Source: an uncultured Lentisphaerota bacterium (GTDB lineage Bacteria > Verrucomicrobiota > Lentisphaeria > Victivallales > GWF2-50-93). Taken from it: a stretch of 35,436 nt of DNA. Positions 23,822-31,422 of this stretch are shown here, piece by piece. The position numbers were made by a program, and so were the translations under genes. The stretch spans positions 1 to 35,436 of the forward strand of contig CAIQLG010000128.1 in the NCBI GenBank assembly GCA_903872565.1, in the 5' to 3' direction. The stretch's first letter is position 1. Each line of letters opens with the position of its first letter. The notes beneath the pieces are model-generated. The model had not been told where the DNA came from and ran no database searches. It saw nothing but the letters and a program-made list of their open reading frames with translations.

Positions 23822-24958
23822 ATGAAAATCGTAGCAGATGATAAAATTCCGTTTCTGAAGGAAGGACTTGCGAAATTCGCAGATTCCGTCAATGCCGTAT
23901 TTCTGCCCGGCGCGAAAATCGCAAAATCCGATCTGCTTGACGCTGATGCCCTTATCACACGGACCAGAACAAAATGCAATCGGGATCTGCTCGAAGGGAC
24001 AAAGGTGCGCTTCATCGCCAGCGCAACAATCGGCTATGATCACATTGACACGGCATACTGCAAATCCCGCAATATATTCTGGACCAATGCGCCAGGCTGT
24101 AACTCGTCTTCTGTTGCACAGTATTTCGCCTCGGCAATCCTCAATCTCGCAAATGAACGGAAATTTCGGCTGCGCGACATGACCATAGGCATTGTTGGTG
24201 TAGGAAACGTGGGATCGAAAATTGCGAAATTTGCAGAGGCTACCGGGATGACGGTCCTCCTCAACGATCCTCCGAGAGAAAGAAAAGAAGGAAGGGGTAT
24301 TTTCACAGATCTCGGAACTATAAAGTGCGAAGCGGACATAATAAGTTTTCATGTGCCTTTGACCAATGATGGATCCTACAGGACTTTACATCTTGCAGGA
24401 GAAAATTTTTTCCGTGAAATTTTCAGACGTATCATTTTCGTGAACAGCTCGAGGGGAGAGGTCGCTGACACCGGGGCGCTGAAAAATGCGATCCGGAACG
24501 GAAAGGTCTCTGATGCCGTCATTGATGTCTGGGAGAACGAGCCGGACATAGACAGGGAACTCCTTGAAATTGCGAAATTAGCAACCCCCCATATCGCAGG
24601 ATATTCCACTGACGGCAAGGCGAACGGAACATCAATGTGCATAAGAGCTCTGAGCACTTTCTTTGGTCTTGGAGCTGATGAATGGTACCCGGAAAAGCTT
24701 CCTGAACCGGAATGCCCCCTGATCAAAATTGACTGTTCGGGGAAAACTGCTGAACAGGTACTTTTGGAGGCGATTAATGCAAGTTATGACATTTCCCAGG
24801 ATGACCTGGTGCTTCGCAATTCCCCTGAAAGGTTTGAGAAATTAAGGGGCGAATATCCGGTCAGGCGCGAGTTTCCAGCCTATTCCGTCAAATTGAAAAA
24901 TGACACTGCCGATTTCGGCGGGATTATCAAGCGCCTCGGGTTCATTTTACATGTCTAG
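23822..24958 (+). CDS. pdxB: 4-phosphoerythronate dehydrogenase
   Basis: A 378-residue D-2-hydroxyacid dehydrogenase of the PdxB type, second step of the DXP-dependent pyridoxal phosphate pathway (4-phosphoerythronate to 2-oxo-3-hydroxy-4-phosphobutanoate). Features: start MKIVADDKIPF; ASATIGYDHIDTAYC; NAPGCNSSSVAQY; NAD site GIVGVGNVGS (Gly126, 128, 131); and catalytic Arg211 (NSSRGEV), Glu240 (WENEP) and His257 (TPHIAGYS). The C-terminal dimerisation domain from about 285 is characteristic of PdxB. It lies 11 bp after cdaR, so it is probably cotranscribed, though the functional link is not obvious. Several PLP enzymes are encoded in this window. It carries several near copies of the TGCGAAWTTCGCA word. 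Confidence 0.92.
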   Translation: MKIVADDKIPFLKEGLAKFADSVNAVFLPGAKIAKSDLLDADALITRTRTKCNRDLLEGTKVRFIASATIGYDHIDTAYCKSRNIFWTNAPGCNSSSVAQYFASAILNLANERKFRLRDMTIGIVGVGNVGSKIAKFAEATGMTVLLNDPPRERKEGRGIFTDLGTIKCEADIISFHVPLTNDGSYRTLHLAGENFFREIFRRIIFVNSSRGEVADTGALKNAIRNGKVSDAVIDVWENEPDIDRELLEIAKLATPHIAGYSTDGKANGTSMCIRALSTFFGLGADEWYPEKLPEPECPLIKIDCSGKTAEQVLLEAINASYDISQDDLVLRNSPERFEKLRGEYPVRREFPAYSVKLKNDTADFGGIIKRLGFILHV

Positions 24959-25025
24959 ATTTGCTTGGCGGAAAGACTTCCTCCGAGATTATCTAGCGCA
25001 ACTTCCGAGTTTTGCAATTGCCACA

Positions 25026-26102
25026 TCATTTCCACTTCGAGACTTTTTTGATTATAGCTGAGGCGGAAGCAGTGTCTTTGATGTCTGCAATCTTAAGCCA
25101 GACTCCTTCGGGTCTCAGATTTTCCATAATCGTGTCGAGTTCATCGGGCCGTATGCCGAGTTGGATCCCTTTTTTCGCGGCCTGGCATTTTCTATATATG
25201 TCAAGCCAGTCTGTGGCGCGCCCTTTGCCGGATCCATAGACCCACTGTATGGCATTCAGCTCCTTGATTTCCAGAAGAGAGTCGAGGTGGGTGAGAGCCT
25301 GCGGACCGTCGAGGTGGTAGATGCTCGCCTCTGCAATCCTGCATTCCCTGGCAATCCCAGGGAGAAAAATGTCGTCGAACATTTTTTTCGAGATCATGCA
25401 GGAGAAATCGTTGGCGGGTACGTGCCAGCGCTTCGAGGAGACAATCCCCGGCCAGGAAGTGATGGCCTGCCCGGCACCTTGAAGCTTGTCCATGTAGAAA
25501 TTGAAAACCTCCTCGAAGACATCGTCAACATATTCGCGGAGTTTCTTGACTTCCTCGGGGAAATCAATCATGTCCATATTGAGGTTCAGCGGGTCGCGGA
25601 ACGCGGCTATTGCATCGCCACCGGGATGAAGATCGGTGTATGCGACATAGTATTTGCCTTTTCCCCTAGCGAGAAAAGCATCCATGATCTCGATTATTTT
25701 TTTCCAGTAGAAATTGTTCCTCGAGAATTTCAATTTGCCAACCTTGCTCCAGTCGTGAAGATTTGGGATTCCCCAGCTTGTGCCTTCGGAGAATTCCATT
25801 TCCATACCGAAGAAAGCGCTGAATACCTCTGGTCCGAGATTAGGAAAGGCCAAAGGCAGATCGTCCCCGCAATAGACCGTGTCTTCGATGCCGTATGCGG
25901 TGCATTCCGCGATATGTTCCGAGTCCATCCAACGCTCTCTGGGAGTCGCATATGTCTTATTGGGTGGCGGATTGCCGGAAGCTTTTTCCTTCCCGAAACT
26001 TATCATTACAAGTGGGCGGTCAATTATCTCCCTGTTCCAGAAGGCGTCCTGTCGTTTGATCCTCATCTCCCAGTCCGGGATATTTTCAATCGGCATTATC
26101 AT
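25026..26102 (-). CDS. Uroporphyrinogen decarboxylase-like (URO-D superfamily) protein
   Basis: A 358-residue protein resembling the URO-D/methyltransferase superfamily, members of which include corrinoid-linked methyltransferases. The N-terminus (DAFWNREIIDRPLVMISF), YVAYTDLHPGGDAIAAFRDP and the C-terminal barrel strands IYHLDGPQALTHLD, IQWVYGSGKGRATDWLDIY and GIQLGIRPDELDTIMENL fit this fold. It is not a heme enzyme: the true HemE motifs (FMRQAGRY and others) are absent. Similar proteins are sometimes labelled 'trimethylamine corrinoid protein', but no corrinoid protein is beside it. AGGAG lies 6 bp before the ATG. It is a single gene converging with pdxB. The reaction is unknown. Confidence 0.7.
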   Translation of the reverse strand: MIMPIENIPDWEMRIKRQDAFWNREIIDRPLVMISFGKEKASGNPPPNKTYATPRERWMDSEHIAECTAYGIEDTVYCGDDLPLAFPNLGPEVFSAFFGMEMEFSEGTSWGIPNLHDWSKVGKLKFSRNNFYWKKIIEIMDAFLARGKGKYYVAYTDLHPGGDAIAAFRDPLNLNMDMIDFPEEVKKLREYVDDVFEEVFNFYMDKLQGAGQAITSWPGIVSSKRWHVPANDFSCMISKKMFDDIFLPGIARECRIAEASIYHLDGPQALTHLDSLLEIKELNAIQWVYGSGKGRATDWLDIYRKCQAAKKGIQLGIRPDELDTIMENLRPEGVWLKIADIKDTASASAIIKKVSKWK

Positions 26103-26126
26103 GTTTTACTCCTGAATTATTATGTA

Positions 26127-26214
26127 TACTTAACCGGCTATGCCGGAACTTTTTTGGAACGCCACCAACTTGGTGGCATTTATTCAATAGTGCCGGCAGA
26201 TTGCCGGCGTTCCA
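26127..26214 (-). repeat. Modular repeat unit 4: Y element and tail (minus orientation)
   Basis: Outer stem GGAACG (26156-26161) pairs with CGTTCC (26208-26213). Hairpins GCCACC-AACTT-GGTGGC (26161-26177) and GCCGGC-AGATT-GCCGGC (26192-26208) lie inside. On the minus strand the Y element follows the R1 doublet and is followed by CCGGCATAGCCGGTTAAG, the same tail as units 1-3. The stem sequences are unrelated to those of units 1-3, while the plan and the 5-nt loops are the same. Confidence 0.65.
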
Positions 26215-26215
26215 T

Positions 26216-26335
26216 AGAAAAATACAATTTCCTATACGATGAACTTAATCCGCCGCGACGGAGACTTAATAGCATATTTTTTCCCGCTAAACACGCAAAA
26301 AACGCGAAAATACAATTTTCCATACTATTAAATTA
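26216..26335 (-). repeat. R1 doublet (minus orientation)
   Basis: Reverse complement of the arrangement at 19104-19211: box, spacer with TTGCGTGTTTAGCGGGAAAA and ATATGCTATTAAG, GTCTCCGTCGCGGCGGATTA, then box CATCGTATAGGAAATTGTAT. It fills most of the intergenic region between the URO-D-like gene and the end of the phosphatase gene. Confidence 0.7.
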
Positions 26336-26372
26336 CAATTGAAAACTTTGGGAATTGCAGTTCGCTGGCTTC

Positions 26373-27797
26373 CTACAGATTTCTCTTTATGACGACTAGT
26401 GTCTGATCGTCGAACTGCTGTTCGTCCGGCGCAAATTCGTCAACCTTGGATAGGATCTTGTCAATTATCTCATGTGGCATAAGATTACCATCACAGGATT
26501 CCCCGAACGCCTCGCAGAGCCTGTCAATGCCAAACTCCTGCTCCTTCTCGTTTATGGCTTCCGTTATTCCGTCCGTGAAGAAGAGCAGATACATTCCCGG
26601 AACGAATGTGAAACTGATAGAATCATATTCTCCTGCTATTTCGGACGGCATAAGGCCGGAAGCCACCCCGTTCGGATATATTCTTCTGACACTGTGATCC
26701 GGCACATGCACAAGAAGCTCGGTGTGCCCCGCCCTTACATATTCGACCGTGTCATTGCGGCGGTCTATGAGACAGCAGGCGACCGTCACGAAACGCTCGT
26801 CTCCTGTGTCTCTGAAGAGGGCGTTGTTCAGATCCTGCATCAGAAATCTGAGTGTTCCGAACTTTTCGACGTTCGCCCTTATGAAACTTCTTGTCATAGC
26901 CATCAGCATGCAGGCTGGAATACCCTTGCCGCAGGCATCCGCCACTACAACCAACAGGCGGTTTTTGTCAATCTCCACAAAATCGTAGAAGTCGCCGCCG
27001 ACCTCCTTTGCAGATCTGTTGAAGGCGTGGATGATGTAGTTTTCATCCTCTGGAAACTTGGCAGGAAGAAGCGATGCCTGAAGTTGTTTCGCAAACTCGA
27101 GTTCCTGGCTTATTCTCTGCTGTTTGCTCAGATTGGAATAGACATTGACGATATTGTACCCGAGCACCACCTGGTCTGCTATGAACTTGAAGGTATTGAA
27201 CTGCTCGAGAGAGAATGGTTCTCCATCCTTTCTGTTGTTCACCGCGCATATCACACCTATGAGTTTTCCTTCCGTAACGAGTGGCGCAGACATGAATGTG
27301 TCTATGGCAACCACGCTGTCCACGGCAATGATTCTAGGGTCCTCGGATGCGTTTTCCAGAAGTATGGGCTCCCTTTTGAGTGCCGTCTCTCCAATTATTC
27401 CGTCTCCTATCTTTATTTTTTCCCTTCTCAGAGATTCGAGGATGTATCTCGGTTTGGTGAGTACGAATTCGGGTGATTTGTGCATCGGCGGAAACGCCCC
27501 CGAAATTCCGCAGGCCTTCAGAAAACCATTTTCCTCGATGAAAATACAGAGGGAGCTTGCCCCGACAAGATCGGAGACATATCTGGCCGTCAGATTCATG
27601 GAGTCCTCTATTTCCTCAACGGTTTTCAGATTTTTCGAGAAAATCTTGAGGAAATTTCCGATTTCAGTGTTTTTGTGGAGGACTTCATCATATTTTTTCG
27701 ACAGAAACCCCATCCGGAAATGAAGATAAATAACATATCCGGCGGTGGCTGTCAATATCATCAATAACAAAAAATATCTGAAAAAATCAGGGTTCAT
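26373..27797 (-). CDS. Membrane-anchored GAF/PP2C (SpoIIE-type) serine phosphatase
   Basis: A 474-residue protein: one N-terminal membrane helix (about 7-27), a short linker, a GAF sensor domain (about 55-205), and a PP2C-type phosphatase domain of the RsbU/SpoIIE class (about 270-474). The metal-binding motifs are EVGGDFYDF, VVADACGKGIPA, FFTDGITEA and FDDQTLVVI. Such proteins dephosphorylate anti-sigma-factor antagonists in partner-switching systems; no STAS or HATPase partner gene is nearby. The ATG at 27797 is preferred to an in-frame ATG at 27869, because a near-consensus promoter (27834-27862) lies between them. It is divergent from trpF. Confidence 0.9.
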   Translation of the reverse strand: MNPDFFRYFLLLMILTATAGYVIYLHFRMGFLSKKYDEVLHKNTEIGNFLKIFSKNLKTVEEIEDSMNLTARYVSDLVGASSLCIFIEENGFLKACGISGAFPPMHKSPEFVLTKPRYILESLRREKIKIGDGIIGETALKREPILLENASEDPRIIAVDSVVAIDTFMSAPLVTEGKLIGVICAVNNRKDGEPFSLEQFNTFKFIADQVVLGYNIVNVYSNLSKQQRISQELEFAKQLQASLLPAKFPEDENYIIHAFNRSAKEVGGDFYDFVEIDKNRLLVVVADACGKGIPACMLMAMTRSFIRANVEKFGTLRFLMQDLNNALFRDTGDERFVTVACCLIDRRNDTVEYVRAGHTELLVHVPDHSVRRIYPNGVASGLMPSEIAGEYDSISFTFVPGMYLLFFTDGITEAINEKEQEFGIDRLCEAFGESCDGNLMPHEIIDKILSKVDEFAPDEQQFDDQTLVVIKRNL

Positions 27798-27833
27798 TCT
27801 GAAACCCGTGTGAAATTGTTGAAAAACTGATAG

Positions 27834-27862
27834 ATTATAGCTCTTACAATGATAAATTTCAA
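27834..27862 (-). promoter_or_regulatory. Near-consensus sigma70 promoter of the phosphatase gene
   Basis: On the minus strand, TTGAAA (27857-27862), 17 bp, then a perfect TATAAT (27834-27839). Transcription would start at about 27826, giving a ~30 nt leader before the ATG at 27797. It decides the start codon of the gene. Confidence 0.7.
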
Positions 27863-27904
27863 TGTCCATAGCATAATTTTACAAATAAGTATATTGAAGA
27901 AAAC

Positions 27905-28534
27905 ATGAAACTCTTCATGAAAATATGTGGAATGACACGCCCTGAAGATGCGAAATTCGCAGAAGATGAAGGTGCGGATGCCCTCGGGTTTGTCGCTTAT
28001 TCAAAAAGCCCTAGATTCATATCGCCAGAGGATACGGCACGCATCTGCTATAAACTCAAAGGGAAAATCCGCAAGGTCGGTGTCTTTGTCAACGCAAGTC
28101 CAGAATTCATAATCAAATATCTGGATGCCGGAATAGATATTGTTCAACTTCATGGAGATGAAAACACCGATTTTACCAAACTTCTGCCTATGGGAACAGA
28201 AATATGGAGAGCCATTAAAATTTCAAATGAAACAGACATCGCAATCTGTGCCCCCTTCCCAGCGGAAAAATTTGTGATTGATTCTTTCAGCAAGGAGAAA
28301 TATGGAGGGACAGGTGACACCGCCGACTGGAAACTTGCGAATTTAGCAGTCGGAATTTTAAAAAAACCCGTTTTGCTGGCCGGTGGAATAGGACCTGCAA
28401 ACATTAAAGCCGCCTTCGAAGCCGTCCACCCAGCGGGATTCGATGTCAACAGCGCCGTGGAAAGCGCTCCGGGAATAAAAGACCATCACCTGATCTCGGA
28501 GTTGTTCCGGAACATCAGCAGGATAATGAACTAG
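27905..28534 (+). CDS. trpF: Phosphoribosylanthranilate isomerase
   Basis: A 209-residue TIM-barrel enzyme of tryptophan synthesis, isomerising N-(5-phosphoribosyl)anthranilate to the 1-deoxyribulose form. Catalytic Cys8 lies in MKICGMT and Asp126 in FVIDSF. The other family blocks are GADALGFV, RKVGVFVN, DIVQLHGDE and the phosphate-binding LLAGGIGPANI and GFDVNSAVE. It stands apart from any other trp gene, next to an unrelated membrane-anchored protein (24 bp downstream, same strand). Its 5' end carries an exact TGCGAAATTCGCA word at 27949. Confidence 0.95.
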   Translation: MKLFMKICGMTRPEDAKFAEDEGADALGFVAYSKSPRFISPEDTARICYKLKGKIRKVGVFVNASPEFIIKYLDAGIDIVQLHGDENTDFTKLLPMGTEIWRAIKISNETDIAICAPFPAEKFVIDSFSKEKYGGTGDTADWKLANLAVGILKKPVLLAGGIGPANIKAAFEAVHPAGFDVNSAVESAPGIKDHHLISELFRNISRIMN

Positions 28535-28557
28535 TCATAACAAAAAGGACTTGGACT

Positions 28558-29406
28558 ATGAAAAAATCGAATGTTGTTCTGTATGCCATATTGGCCGTAT
28601 TTGTAGCTGATGTTCTTGCAATTTCCCTGATTGTAGGACATTACAGGGGAAAGTGCAGGTTGCTTCAGTCTGAAATCGAAGATCTGAAAAATAATCAGCC
28701 CCGCAAGAAGACGGTGAACAAATCGAAACAAACAGAAAACACCGTTGAATCGGATGAATCCTCCAAGGTACGCAAAGATGGAGATGATTCACGCAAACTT
28801 CTTGGCAAACTTCGCGACATGAAGAAGAAACTCGAGGATAATGAAAAGAAAATCGCGGAAATAAAGTCTGCCGCGGACAACAAGACCCCGCAGGACCAAC
28901 CCCAGAATAACCATCAGAATAATATGTCCCCCACGGTGATCCCCCCCTTTAGTGCGAATAACTATGGCGACTATCTGAAACAGCTGAAAGAGACAGATCC
29001 GGGAAATTTCGATGCCGTAATCCAGGGCACTAAAAAATTTGCGGCATTCTCATCCCAGGTTCTGGATGAAAGACGCAACTTCTACGAAAACATGGATGTG
29101 TCTATCCTGGATCAAGACCAGCTTGACTTTCATCAGAAATTTCTTGACATGAACAAACATATCCTGGAAATGTCTGACATGGCTTCGAAAACGGACGACC
29201 CGGACGAAATAGGCAGGCTGATGAATGAAAGGAACCAGCTTATGCCAGAGTATTTTGGCCTCTTGAATGGAGAGAAGAAAACTGCCCTTCTGAGTTTTGC
29301 AAAAAGCATAGGATACAACAAGGAGGAGGGTGCCCAACTCCTAGAATATATAAACTACCTTGAAACCATGTCACGCCCCCGCTATTACCAGCCCGAGGAT
29401 AAATGA
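28558..29406 (+). CDS. Membrane-anchored coiled-coil protein, unknown function
   Basis: A 282-residue protein with one N-terminal helix (about 6-28) and the remainder probably periplasmic. Residues ~33-52 and ~78-108 are coiled-coil-like, Lys/Glu/Asp-rich segments. A Pro/Gln/Asn-rich linker (about 112-136) follows, then a helical domain (about 137-275) with LDQDQLDFHQKFLDMNK and ELMPEYF-like repeats. AAAGGA lies 8 bp before the ATG. It is 24 bp after trpF and probably cotranscribed, with no evident functional tie. No family is recognised. Confidence 0.75.
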   Translation: MKKSNVVLYAILAVFVADVLAISLIVGHYRGKCRLLQSEIEDLKNNQPRKKTVNKSKQTENTVESDESSKVRKDGDDSRKLLGKLRDMKKKLEDNEKKIAEIKSAADNKTPQDQPQNNHQNNMSPTVIPPFSANNYGDYLKQLKETDPGNFDAVIQGTKKFAAFSSQVLDERRNFYENMDVSILDQDQLDFHQKFLDMNKHILEMSDMASKTDDPDEIGRLMNERNQLMPEYFGLLNGEKKTALLSFAKSIGYNKEEGAQLLEYINYLETMSRPRYYQPEDK

Positions 29407-30125
29407 CATGCGATATTTATTATTCCTCTGCACTTAGAAAATCTTGAACATCCCCAGAATTGATTTCCTGCATTCTGCCCTTTTTTGGCTGTCTGCAAAA
29501 CCATTGGATTTGATTGTCTTTCAGTCGAAGTAGTTGCTCCAGTGTTTTGACGTGCTTGTAGTTCTGGTGGATTGGGTTTTGGAATTTATTAGAGTGTTTG
29601 AATATTTTCTGAGTCCAATAGGGTTTATTTTAGTTCTATCATGTCAAGTAATCATTGACAATCTAGAACAAAAATAAACTCAAGACGAATTCATCATCAT
29701 TTTTAATAGAACAGCTTTGACTGGCTTACTTCGTAATCTGCTATAAGATTTTCAAAAAGCCAGTTCTTTCACTACATCAAATCCATAGTTCAGTCTCATC
29801 AAGGTATCAAGAAGAATTTTAGGATTGTAGGTCTTCCCATAGCGTTTCATATCAATAAAACCTGTAGTATGTCCGAGATTCCTCATTGTCCAGAACCTCC
29901 CTTTAGTAGCACAAAACAGAGGCTCTGGTGGCACAAATCGAAGGTAACACAAAAAATGGCAAGTCGTAAATGGCTAATAATGGGCAAGATAGGCGAAACT
30001 GGTGGAGCATAAGGGATTCTACAGGCTATATATTTATAATTCCTTGATAATTATGCAATTACGTCAATACCAATATCTTACGATAAATAAACCAATTGTC
30101 CAATACCGTCCAATTATGGCTATTA
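29407..30125. other. Gene-poor junction between chromosomal and plasmid-like regions
   Basis: About 720 bp, AT-rich, with only a doubtful ORF (29752-29952). No tRNA, integrase, clear attachment repeat or terminator was found by eye. Gene content changes here, from ordinary metabolic genes on the left to plasmid replication genes on the right, so an element boundary may lie within it. Confidence 0.5.
29752..29952 (-). pseudogene. Doubtful ORF or gene fragment
   Basis: A 66-codon open frame with a TTG start and no good ribosome site. The C-terminal half (GFIDMKRYGKTYNPKILLDT, then LMRLNYGFDVVKELAF) looks protein-like, as the end of some larger helical protein. It may be the remnant of a gene broken when the element to the right arrived. 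No family is recognised. Confidence 0.3.
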
Positions 30126-30521
30126 TTAGTCCTTTCTGGTCACATATTGGACACACTCTTTGCCTACATTGTTTTTAAAATGGAGTTTGAGCAATGCCTC
30201 TCTTTGCGCCTCCTTTATTATACGCTTCAGATCGTCAGGAAGCGTATCGTATAAGGCTGCAAGCTCCAGCGCCTCTTTTGAGAAGTAAGGAACTGAACCT
30301 CCATCTGTTTTCTGAACGTCCTTGAACTCCGGAAGCTTGAGGAGCTTGGCAAATGTTTCCTGATCCACCCATTTTCTTTCACCTAGAAGCAACCTTGCCA
30401 CAGATGTCTCGTGGATTCCTATCTCCTTTGCAAGCTTTCGCTTTTTTTTAAGCCTTTCAAATGCCTTCTGAAATGCGTTATGTAACGATGAAGACCATGA
30501 AATAGGATTACCATTTTTCAT
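30126..30521 (-). CDS. Xre-type helix-turn-helix regulator
   Basis: A 131-residue protein with an N-terminal HTH (about 25-60: KLAKEIGIHETSVARLLLGERKWVDQETFAKL split by the turn at GIHE) of the Cro/CI/Xre class. A helical C-terminal part (about 85-118) may dimerise. GGAG lies 8 bp before the ATG. It is transcribed away from the small DNA-binding genes and the replication module. The shared intergenic DNA contains phased T-tracts and palindromic sites, so it probably represses itself and the divergent promoter. Phage-repressor or plasmid-control roles are both possible. Confidence 0.7.
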   Translation of the reverse strand: MKNGNPISWSSSLHNAFQKAFERLKKKRKLAKEIGIHETSVARLLLGERKWVDQETFAKLLKLPEFKDVQKTDGGSVPYFSKEALELAALYDTLPDDLKRIIKEAQREALLKLHFKNNVGKECVQYVTRKD

Positions 30522-30577
30522 ACTTAATACTCCAGTTACAATTGTAAGCTTGCTAATTTCAATATAGAGCGGGAATT

Positions 30578-30608
30578 ACTTTTTTTTACTTTTTTTTACT
30601 TTTTTTTT
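30578..30608. promoter_or_regulatory. Phased T-tracts, predicted bent DNA
   Basis: Three repeats of ACTTTTTTTT start at 30578, 30588 and 30598, an exact 10-bp period. T-tracts in phase with the helix cause strong intrinsic curvature. The tracts lie between the divergent regulator gene and the promoter at 30621, a common setting for curved DNA at plasmid control regions. Confidence 0.65.
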
Positions 30609-30620
30609 CAATATTACCCT

Positions 30621-30648
30621 TTGACTTGCTTGCTTGGCAAGCTATTAT
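30621..30648 (+). promoter_or_regulatory. Promoter with operator-like palindrome between -35 and -10
   Basis: TTGACT (30621-30626), 16 bp, then TATTAT (30643-30648). A perfect inverted repeat GCTTGC-TTG-GCAAGC (30628-30642) fills the spacer exactly. A second half-site, AGCTTGC, is at about 30547 near the divergent Xre gene. A repressor bound here would block RNA polymerase. Confidence 0.65.
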
Positions 30649-30677
30649 TTCCGCATTAAACAATGTTTGAAGGTGTT

Positions 30678-30854
30678 ATGATAAAGAAAAATAAATCAAC
30701 AATACACATTGATTCTCGCCTGCATGAGAGGCTGAAAAGCCAGTCAGGTAGCCTTGATGTAGTTTTTTATAAATTCGTGGAAAAGATTTTATCCAAGGAG
30801 GCTGATAAACTTGCCAACAAAGCAAGTATCATCAAGACAAGCAATGAAAATTAG
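30678..30854 (+). CDS. Small ribbon-helix-helix-like protein
   Basis: A 58-residue protein, KSTIHIDSRLHERLKSQSGS followed by helical sequence, with the strand-helix-helix pattern of CopG/Arc-type DNA-binding proteins (T-I-H-I-D strand, then two helices). The ATG at 30678 is preferred to the one at 30663 because GAAGG precedes it. It is first in the rightward series and is controlled by the promoter at 30621. A role in plasmid copy control or antitoxin-like repression is inferred. Confidence 0.6.
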   Translation: MIKKNKSTIHIDSRLHERLKSQSGSLDVVFYKFVEKILSKEADKLANKASIIKTSNEN

Positions 30855-31101
30855 TGACAATGATATCATTTTCATCCCATATCCTGCCTGGGTTAGGGAA
30901 AAAATCGCCTGCAAGTTGTTTTCTGTTGGCAAGCTTACCTTGAGGGAGTGGCGCCGAAAAGGTTTGATCAAGGTTGCAGATACAAGCGGGAGCCAAAAGA
31001 ATATCGTTTATCGTTCCTCTGACATTGACCGCATAATTATGAGCATCTCCGAGGGGCGGTCTCCGGTCAAGCATAATGAATATTTTGGGAAGGCAGGATG
31101 A
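30811..31101 (+). CDS. MerR/excisionase-like DNA-binding protein
   Basis: A 96-residue protein whose centre (KLFSVGKLTLREWRRKGLIK, then VYRSSDIDRIIMSI) has the winged-HTH pattern of MerR-type or excisionase (helix-turn-helix 17) proteins. The start is TTG: a strong AAGGAGG at 30795-30801 lies 9 bp before it, inside the upstream gene, which it overlaps by 44 bp. The ATG at 30844 has no such site. Translational coupling to the upstream small protein is therefore likely. It ends ~125 bp before the iterons. Confidence 0.6.
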   Translation: MPTKQVSSRQAMKISDNDIIFIPYPAWVREKIACKLFSVGKLTLREWRRKGLIKVADTSGSQKNIVYRSSDIDRIIMSISEGRSPVKHNEYFGKAG

Positions 31102-31226
31102 TTTGGCTATTCTCATACTCATACGCGAATACATACTACTACTACTCTTATATATTAGCTTTTACTTTATATTTATATTTAGGCGATTTACAACATGTTG
31201 ATATTAAACAACTTACAAATATCAAG
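31102..31226. other. AT-rich stretch beside the iterons
   Basis: A run of A/T-rich DNA (TACTACTACTACT, then TTTATATTTATATTTA-type sequence) directly to the left of the iteron array. In iteron plasmids such a stretch is where the duplex opens. No gene is seen. Confidence 0.5.
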
Positions 31227-31372
31227 GTGTACTAGATGTTAGGATTCGTGTACCTAATGTTAGGAAAAGTGTACTGGATGTTGGGATTCGTGTACCTGAT
31301 GTTAGCAAAGATGTACCTGATGTTGGCATTTGAGGCTAAAAAATATTGAAGGTGTACCAAATGTTAGGATAT
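31227..31372 (+). repeat. Iteron array, probable plasmid replication origin
   Basis: Five head-to-tail 21-bp repeats with core GTGTACnnnATGTTAGGA start at 31227, 31248, 31269, 31290 and 31311, with exact 21-bp spacing. A sixth lies at 31352-31372, offset by ~20 bp. The spacing puts each copy on the same face of the helix. The Rep_3-type initiator gene starts 51 bp further on, so these are its binding sites and the origin. Confidence 0.88.
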
Positions 31373-31422
31373 AAACTCAAAATAGTCCGAGATATCAAGC
31401 AATTTTTAGGGTGATATAACTT

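Noticed and set aside
23624-24352. A 242-codon minus-strand frame across cdaR and pdxB
   Set aside because: It is the complement of two well-identified genes, with no start signal and no recognisable domain.
25161-26342. A long open frame (393 codons) on the plus strand opposite the URO-D-like gene
   Set aside because: It has no ribosome site, its translation has no family features and it runs on into repeat DNA; the minus-strand gene has a good start and clear fold motifs.
26472-27476. A 334-codon plus-strand frame inside the phosphatase gene
   Set aside because: It is antisense to the GAF/PP2C coding sequence, which has intact metal-binding motifs and a promoter; the antisense translation looks random.
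31227-31372. Possible CRISPR-like array
   Set aside because: Repeats are 21 bp head to tail with no unique spacers and lie beside a Rep_3 gene; they are iterons. No cas gene is present.
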